This document shows, in pieces, positions 58,537 to 64,000 of a stretch of 64,000 nucleotides of DNA; within the stretch, counting starts at the first letter, position 1, and every line of letters starts with the position of its first letter. Source of the stretch: Podarcis raffonei. Taxonomy: Eukaryota; Chordata; Lepidosauria; Squamata; Lacertidae. The position numbers were made by a program, and so were the translations under genes. The notes under the pieces were generated by a model, which had not been told where the DNA came from, did no database searches, and saw only the letters and a program-made list of their open reading frames with translations. The DNA lies in NCBI RefSeq assembly GCF_027172205.1, contig NC_070615.1, positions 43,446,501 to 43,510,500 on the forward strand. Direction: 5' to 3'.

Positions 58537-58642
58537 TGGCAGACTTGACAAGTGACATCGGACTGTAGTCCACCTGTGAAAATTTGGTCTATGATGCAGT
58601 TACAGTGGTTGGGGTTGTTGGCTTTCTTCCCATTATCGTCAC
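58537..58642 (-). CDS. USP22: USP22 exon: [15 protein letters not shown] segment
   Basis: The acceptor is TATTTTGTTCAG and the donor GTAAGTAT. Completing G|GT (G), it reads [34 protein letters not shown] and CA of the next His. CQVC is the first zinc-binding pair of the fingers. Enters phase 1, leaves phase 2; 106 bases. Confidence 0.97.
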
Positions 58643-58749
58643 CTGAACAAAATAAAATAAAATGGAACAGACTTTGAAACAAATGCCTACGTAATGTATA
58701 TAGGCAGGTGTGCATAAAGGGCTCCACATACCAGCAATAGCACGTATAG

Positions 58750-60800
58750 AAAGTTCTTAGCCTCTTTGCTATTATAGAAAGCCAAGGTGAAAGGAAATGG
58801 GTGCATGCAGAATATGGAAAGAAAGGAAAAAACCCACCAAGTGTGAAAGTTACCTCTATATTATTGTTCCTGTTGCACTGAGTTCAATCAATGCAGAGTG
58901 GAGAGTCAGTTAATCCAAAATGTACTCTGACAGAGCCCATAGTAGTGTGGGAGGATAATCTATTATTATTAACCAGAAGAATGGCTTGACTTGGCCTAAT
59001 TCAAGCACTGATTTCAGAATAGGCCGCACTGCCGAGGTGGTTAGTGAAAATGACTACTTAACCCCACTTAAGAGGACCAGTGAGCGACAAATGTACTTCT
59101 AGAAACAACAAGCATTTCCTCACAAAATGGTCATTTCCACTTAAGAAAACCACACATGCAATCATATACGCACTACCTAAGTGAAATTGCCAAAGTACGG
59201 CTAAGCAAGAAAAGAAAGCATCAGCAGCTTTAAACATAGTATAAATTCTGTAGAATAATTGGTTACCCTACCGTGTTCAATAAGCTAAAGGCAAGTTCTA
59301 ATGTAAGAGCCAAGGCTAAGTTTCTTATTTCATGTTCTAGTCAAGTGGGATTCTTTCAACCACAGATAAGAGCAAAGTATCATCTAATCACTGTTAAAGC
59401 CAGGAGGGGTAAGGGATATGTTTAAACTGACTTAAACTGCAGGTAAACCTAGTCAGGTGCAAAGCTTGACCAAGAGATGAACTTTGTTAACAATCCTAGA
59501 TCATCAGGGAACCAATCTAGCCATAACTATTACCTGTGACACAGTATCTACAAACTGGCATTAAGGTAGCTTTATTGGAGAGAGGAAAAAAGACAATACC
59601 ATGACCCACTTCCAATCTCTTATATAGTTTGAAAAAGCATATCTCCTCTGGCTGCAAGTGGGTTGCAATATATTAAACCAGAAATAACCAGTTGAAAGCA
59701 CTAAGCAGGTAAACAGATTTTTAAAAATAGACTTATCTTCAAATTCTATCAGAGTAACCCACTGCCACCAAAGTCAACCACAGTGAATACTCCATTAGCC
59801 AACATTAAAAATGCATCTACATAAGACACAATAGCAGGAAGACAAAATCAAGTTTTGTAAGAAGATATTTTTGCATTAGGCTGATTTAGGATGGATAGAG
59901 TTAAACTCTCTGCTTGACAATGGGCTATATTTTGCTTTTAACCTTTTTTTAAAAGTATTGTTACCTGCCCCCATATCATTGGAACTGGGGAAGCTAGAAA
60001 TCCCACTGATTTGTAAGAAGGGCCAAGACCAGCTTGGAATACATTGTTTTTAGTGGTGAATTACTAAATTTGCACAGCATTTAACAAGTGAACTATTTTA
60101 CTATGGAACAACTGTCAATCAAAAGGGATTTAACTTTCAGCCAGAAGACACAGTCCGCTGAATTCTTATTAACACACAATAGGTTCTCTGTTCATTTTTA
60201 AAAAGAAGTCATGCAAAGTTACATTGCTGACTCAGTTGTGGAGTGGAATAGAAAGAAAAAAGCTTCGCAGTATCACCTTGCTGCTTTGATTTCTCTTGTT
60301 TTGTAATGATTTTATATAATTTTAAAATTTAATTATTGCTTCTATTAATTATCTAAGAGGATCACTTTGATTCTGCTTCAGTGCAAAGAAACAAGACTTA
60401 ATCCTTGCATCTGAAAAGCATTTCCTTCTTTTTAGGATTTCTGGTTCTCAGACAGAAGCCAACAAATGGCCTCTTCACATTTTCACTGTCCATCAGGCAA
60501 CATCCCTGCTGGATATGCTTAATAGACAGCCATTTCTGCCCACAGGAGGATAAGATTGCTCCCTTTTCAATTACCCAAGTCAATTAGGTTCAGCAACTAG
60601 GGGGTCTCAAAAGACTATTTTGTAAGCTTGTTCACAGCAACACAGAAAGGTATTACCCACTCACTGGGCTTCCCATGGCATCTGGCAAGAAAGGGGGGGA
60701 AATGAAATTACCACCTACTTGCACCTGTCAATATGTAAAGCAGCAGCAACAGCAAAAAGGTGTATTATTCAACTGAAAGAAAATTATCACTTAAAGGAAA
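58750..60800 (-). other. USP22: USP22 intron, unassigned part
   Basis: No exon or mobile element recognised; the composition is even and A/T-rich. Confidence 0.4.
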
Positions 60801-60815
60801 ATGCTGCTCCATATG

Positions 60816-61155
60816 CCCTAATATAGGGGTCAGCAACCTTTTTCAGCCATGGGCCGGTCCACCGTCCCTCAGACCATGTGGTGGGCCGGACTATATTTTA
60901 GAAAAAATAATAATGAACGAATTCCTATGCCCCACAAATAACCCAGAGATGCATTTTAAATAAAAGCACACATTCTACTCATGTAAAAACACCAGGCAGG
61001 CCCCACAAATAACCCAGAGATGCATTTTAAATAAAAGGACACATTCTACTCAAGTAAAAACACGCTGATTCCTGGACCATCTGCAGGCCGAATTGAGAAG
61101 GTGACTGGGCCGCATCCGGCCCACGGGCCTTAGGTTGCCTACCCATGCCCTAATA
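60816..61155 (-). mobile_element. hAT element, same family as 41003
   Basis: The element (60824-61147) has ends TAGGGGTCAGCAACC and GGTTGCCTACCCATG, and flanks CCCTAATA (60816-60823 and 61148-61155). Internally a block of about 70 bases (CCCCACAAATAACCCAGAGA... to GTAAAAACAC) is tandemly duplicated at 60931-61065. The opposite orientation is inferred from which terminus comes first. Confidence 0.83.
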
Positions 61156-61402
61156 TATCTACAAAGGTAAAAACTGAAGAGGTTCAACTATGTGAGGTAG
61201 ACCGGTTTTAAAAGCTCTATGTGCCCCACATGATGTGGCCAGATGGATCCAACTGAAAATTGTATTATTACATCTGCAATTAAAGTGTAAAAAGGGAAAT
61301 GCTTCTCATATACTAGATGGAGAAGGAAACCTGGTTAGTGCTGAAATTGCTCTCATTTGAGAAGAGGCCATAATGGGAAAAACTGCCAGGAGAAAGCCTT
61401 AC

Positions 61403-61550
61403 CTTTGCAGTGTCGATGTAGCACATCTAACGCAGCAATGAGGAACTCGTGTGCATCCTGTTGCTCGTACCCTGCTAAATGCCGTGCATGCGTCCATACC
61501 AGGTGCAATAACCTATATGGAATGTGAGGAGATCGGTGCCCAGAGTAGAA
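61403..61550 (-). CDS. USP22: USP22 exon: [11 protein letters not shown] segment
   Basis: The acceptor is TTCCCGAGCAG and the donor GTAAGGCT. Phase 0 in, phase 1 out. It reads [40 protein letters not shown] and [20 protein letters not shown] is the conserved USP Gln/Asp box. This is the most 5' USP22 exon in the window; the frame seems open into the intron (MLYSFPEQ), but the preceding human exon text (SSLFQE) is absent. Confidence 0.97.
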
Positions 61551-64000
61551 CTGCTCGGGAAAAGAATATAACAAATGGTCAAATATTTTTCATTGGGATG
61601 GTTTGAATGCAATAATAAAGCATTGTTTAGTGGTATGAGAATGTGCCTAGCATCTGTCCAAGCCTTTTTGCAGCTGAAAAGGTAAGTTCAGAAGCTTTCA
61701 CTTCCATCTTTGATTAACTATTGTATTCAATGGTAAGCGAGTTCAGAATTTTAACCTCTGTGTCCGTATCTAACCCACCATCCCAAGCAATTTACCACCA
61801 TATCAGAAATGTTTTAGGTTACCTAAACCATTTCTGATATAGTATCTTATTTCATCCCTGTAACAAATACAATCTTGGGTTTCTTTATCACATGGATATG
61901 CAATGTCAAGTCAGAGCTAGCCTTTACTCTGCATTTTTTTATCTGGTACAGAATTCATGGCTGCCCTAGAACTAAGGGCAAGGTTGAAGAAAGTACCCAA
62001 TCAAATAAGCAATGAAGAGCTCTGCAAGAGAGTTCCATCTTCATGGGAAAAGGCAGCTGGCAAGGCATTTCTCCCCCCCCCCAAAAAAAAACTGCAGACA
62101 TTACTCCAATGGGTGGGTAATATCCGCTGATGGTTTGGGGGCGTGGCATTCAAATCTATGTTGACTGTGCGCACCAATGCCCCATGACAGAATGCTGTGC
62201 ACAGCCAATGTAGAAGCATCAAACCATCCCCATCCCAATCATCAGCTGATGAGTTGTGGTTAAACCCTGCTCAGTTTGGTTGTACAGGTCAGTTCTTTGA
62301 TCAGGAAGGGTCTTGCACAGTAACACTGCTAAAATGGAGCACAACCCCTTCATTTTTAGCAGGGGTTTCAATGCAAACATCTACAAAGATGATGAAAGGG
62401 CTTGCACTGAATCCCCTGGTAAAATGAAGTTGTTGTCCTTTTTAAAAACAACAACATCAACAACAACAACAACTCTGCTTTAGGTGTGCCATGCTGCCTT
62501 CGGGCTTTCAAAGTGTCAAATCACCTGGCACCACATCAGGTGATTGACATGTGGGCAATCCTACCACCTGTCAAATTTAGCCTGCAGGGCCAATCCTGAT
62601 AAGGGTCTGGCCCATGCAGTCAAAAAGGTTCCCCATCCATTTTACAGCCTTCAAGCCATAAAATTAATACATCTGCAACTGACATACAGCATGCACACCT
62701 TTCTACATTATTCAAGTTTTCTTGTGGTGAATGTGGTTCTGTTCATTACTGGGACTGTAAATTATGTTCTTATTGTTGTGCACCGCCCTGGGATCTTTGG
62801 ATAAAGGGTAGCATATAAATTGAATTACTACTACTACTACTACTACTAATAATAATAATAGCAGGCAGTAGACATCTTGCTCAGCCATCTTTAGAGAGGG
62901 ATAGATGGGGAAGTAACAGCTTGTTGTATATAACCTTATATGCAATTCAATTAAGAAGGAAAGTTTGTTTTCTTGCACAGCTACCCGTATTTTTGGCATG
63001 AAACTACACTGCAGCAATGCAACAATGCACAAGCACTTTTTTTCATAAGAGGATCAATAGGCAACTCTGAGATGCCAACGAGAATGTCACCAAGGGACTA
63101 GAGCCCGGGTGTGGTAACTGAAATCTGCTGACACTGCTGCTGTGACAACATAATTCAGGGAACTGCAGCAATAAAATTTGTCACTTCTTACAATTAGCCT
63201 TGGCACTATCCGGTCACTCTACCCAGTAGCACTTTCCATAATTACTTCACTGCAGCTACCCTTTTTATATTATTTAGTGCTTCATTAGGATGAAAAGGAA
63301 TCTGAAGAAGCAGCCTGCGCTAACCACTGGCTATTACCATGCAGAGGATGAAAATGTACCTAACCTGTATCTGAGCACAAGCCATGCTGTAGGTGCAGCA
63401 ATAGTGCCTCTACATTCCTTTAGGGCCCCCCCCCCCGCCCCAGGACTTCAGCTTGGATGCAGTTCTTCATGTACAATATTTTCAATGAATAACAGTAAGC
63501 AGACAAAGAGGCAAAAATAGATTCTACCCTTTGATGTGGAAAAGCAGTTCAATACTAGAAAAGAGAGCCAAATGAAAGGTGAAAAGAGAGTGGGGATGGG
63601 TGCCAAAGAACTGCTAACACACACACATATAGCACACCAAGATTTTTATCCCAAGGTAATCAAGCAATAACCTGGTAAGCTTGTGTGTAGCAAGAGCCCA
63701 ACACTGTCTCACCATATAAACTACAGAGTACAGCGTGCCCAGCAGGATTAAGACCTTGGAAGATTCTATACTCCAATCTTAGGCTTAATTTCTCAAAGCT
63801 TCCTTTTAGGAATCACTGTTTACATCTATCATCTTTATCCAGTCTCCATTTTCAGAATGGCAGCTGCCTAAAGAGGACATTTCTCTCTCTTGTGTGTTGC
63901 TTGTCAGCGTGGCTGCAGCGTCAAACAGCAGTGGAGGGCTGTGGAAATGCCCTGCATTTAGGAGAGAGGGTTTCACCTTCTCACCTTGGCTATGGTTTAG
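61551..64000 (-). other. USP22: USP22 intron to window edge
   Basis: No further USP22 exon was found in the last 2.4 kb. A LINE tail (GTGCACCGCCCTGGGATCTT...TAGCATATAAATTG) with (ACT)n(AAT)n lies at 62735-62860. The rest is unassigned. Confidence 0.5.
62735..62860 (+). mobile_element. LINE 3' tail with (ACT)n(AAT)n
   Basis: TTGTGCACCGCCCTGGGATC, then AAAGGGTAGCATATAAATTG and trinucleotide repeats. The same tail type is at 51880-52005. Confidence 0.55.

Noticed and set aside
61551-64000. Upstream USP22 exon with the catalytic Cys box
   Set aside because: I searched for text equivalent to GNTCFMN and SLFQE on the - strand and found none; it must lie beyond the window.

Overview
The window is vertebrate nuclear DNA, most likely from a squamate reptile (a lizard). 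It carries tRNA-derived SINEs of the Sauria type, CR1 LINEs with the ATTCTATG octamer tail, L2-like and L1-like LINE fragments, many hAT and Tigger-like MITEs, and split genes with GT-AG introns. I cannot name the species from sequence alone.

Two protein-coding genes are supported, and they point at each other. On the + strand, four exons between 18484 and 30149 encode TNFRSF13B (TACI): two six-cysteine CRDs, a transmembrane segment and a cytoplasmic tail. On the - strand, eight exons between 61550 and 38125 encode the C-terminal 295 residues of USP22, the SAGA-complex deubiquitinase. The Cys-box and N-terminal zinc-finger exons lie beyond the right edge. Exon phases agree at every junction in both genes. 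TACI exon 1 (about 20 residues in human) was not found.

Layout: 1-18.4 kb is repeat-rich flank or 5' TACI territory, with a solo LTR fossil containing a nested LINE (2.3-3.4 kb), fold-back MITEs, a 571-bp hAT element with a GC-rich interior inside one of them (11.8-12.4 kb), a composite MITE/L2 repeat (13.3-13.7 kb) and a truncated CR1 (15.4 kb). TACI spans 18.5-30.1 kb; its intron 2 holds a 2.7-kb CR1 and its last intron holds one copy of a compact RT-less retroelement. From 30.2 to 38.1 kb comes the convergent intergenic space, with a CR1 containing a nested MITE and two adjacent Sauria SINEs. USP22 fills 38.1-61.6 kb and contains a second copy of the RT-less element, several hAT elements with 8-bp target duplications and a hairpin-forming retro-insert. 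USP22 intron continues to the right edge.

The most unusual feature is the pair of 1.92-kb retroelements (26254-28174 and 49443-51365). Each has a target-site duplication, an A-rich tail, a GC-rich 5' region and one open 209-codon ORF, with no room for a reverse transcriptase. The two genes are unrelated in function: TACI is a B-cell receptor for BAFF and APRIL, and USP22 removes ubiquitin from histones.
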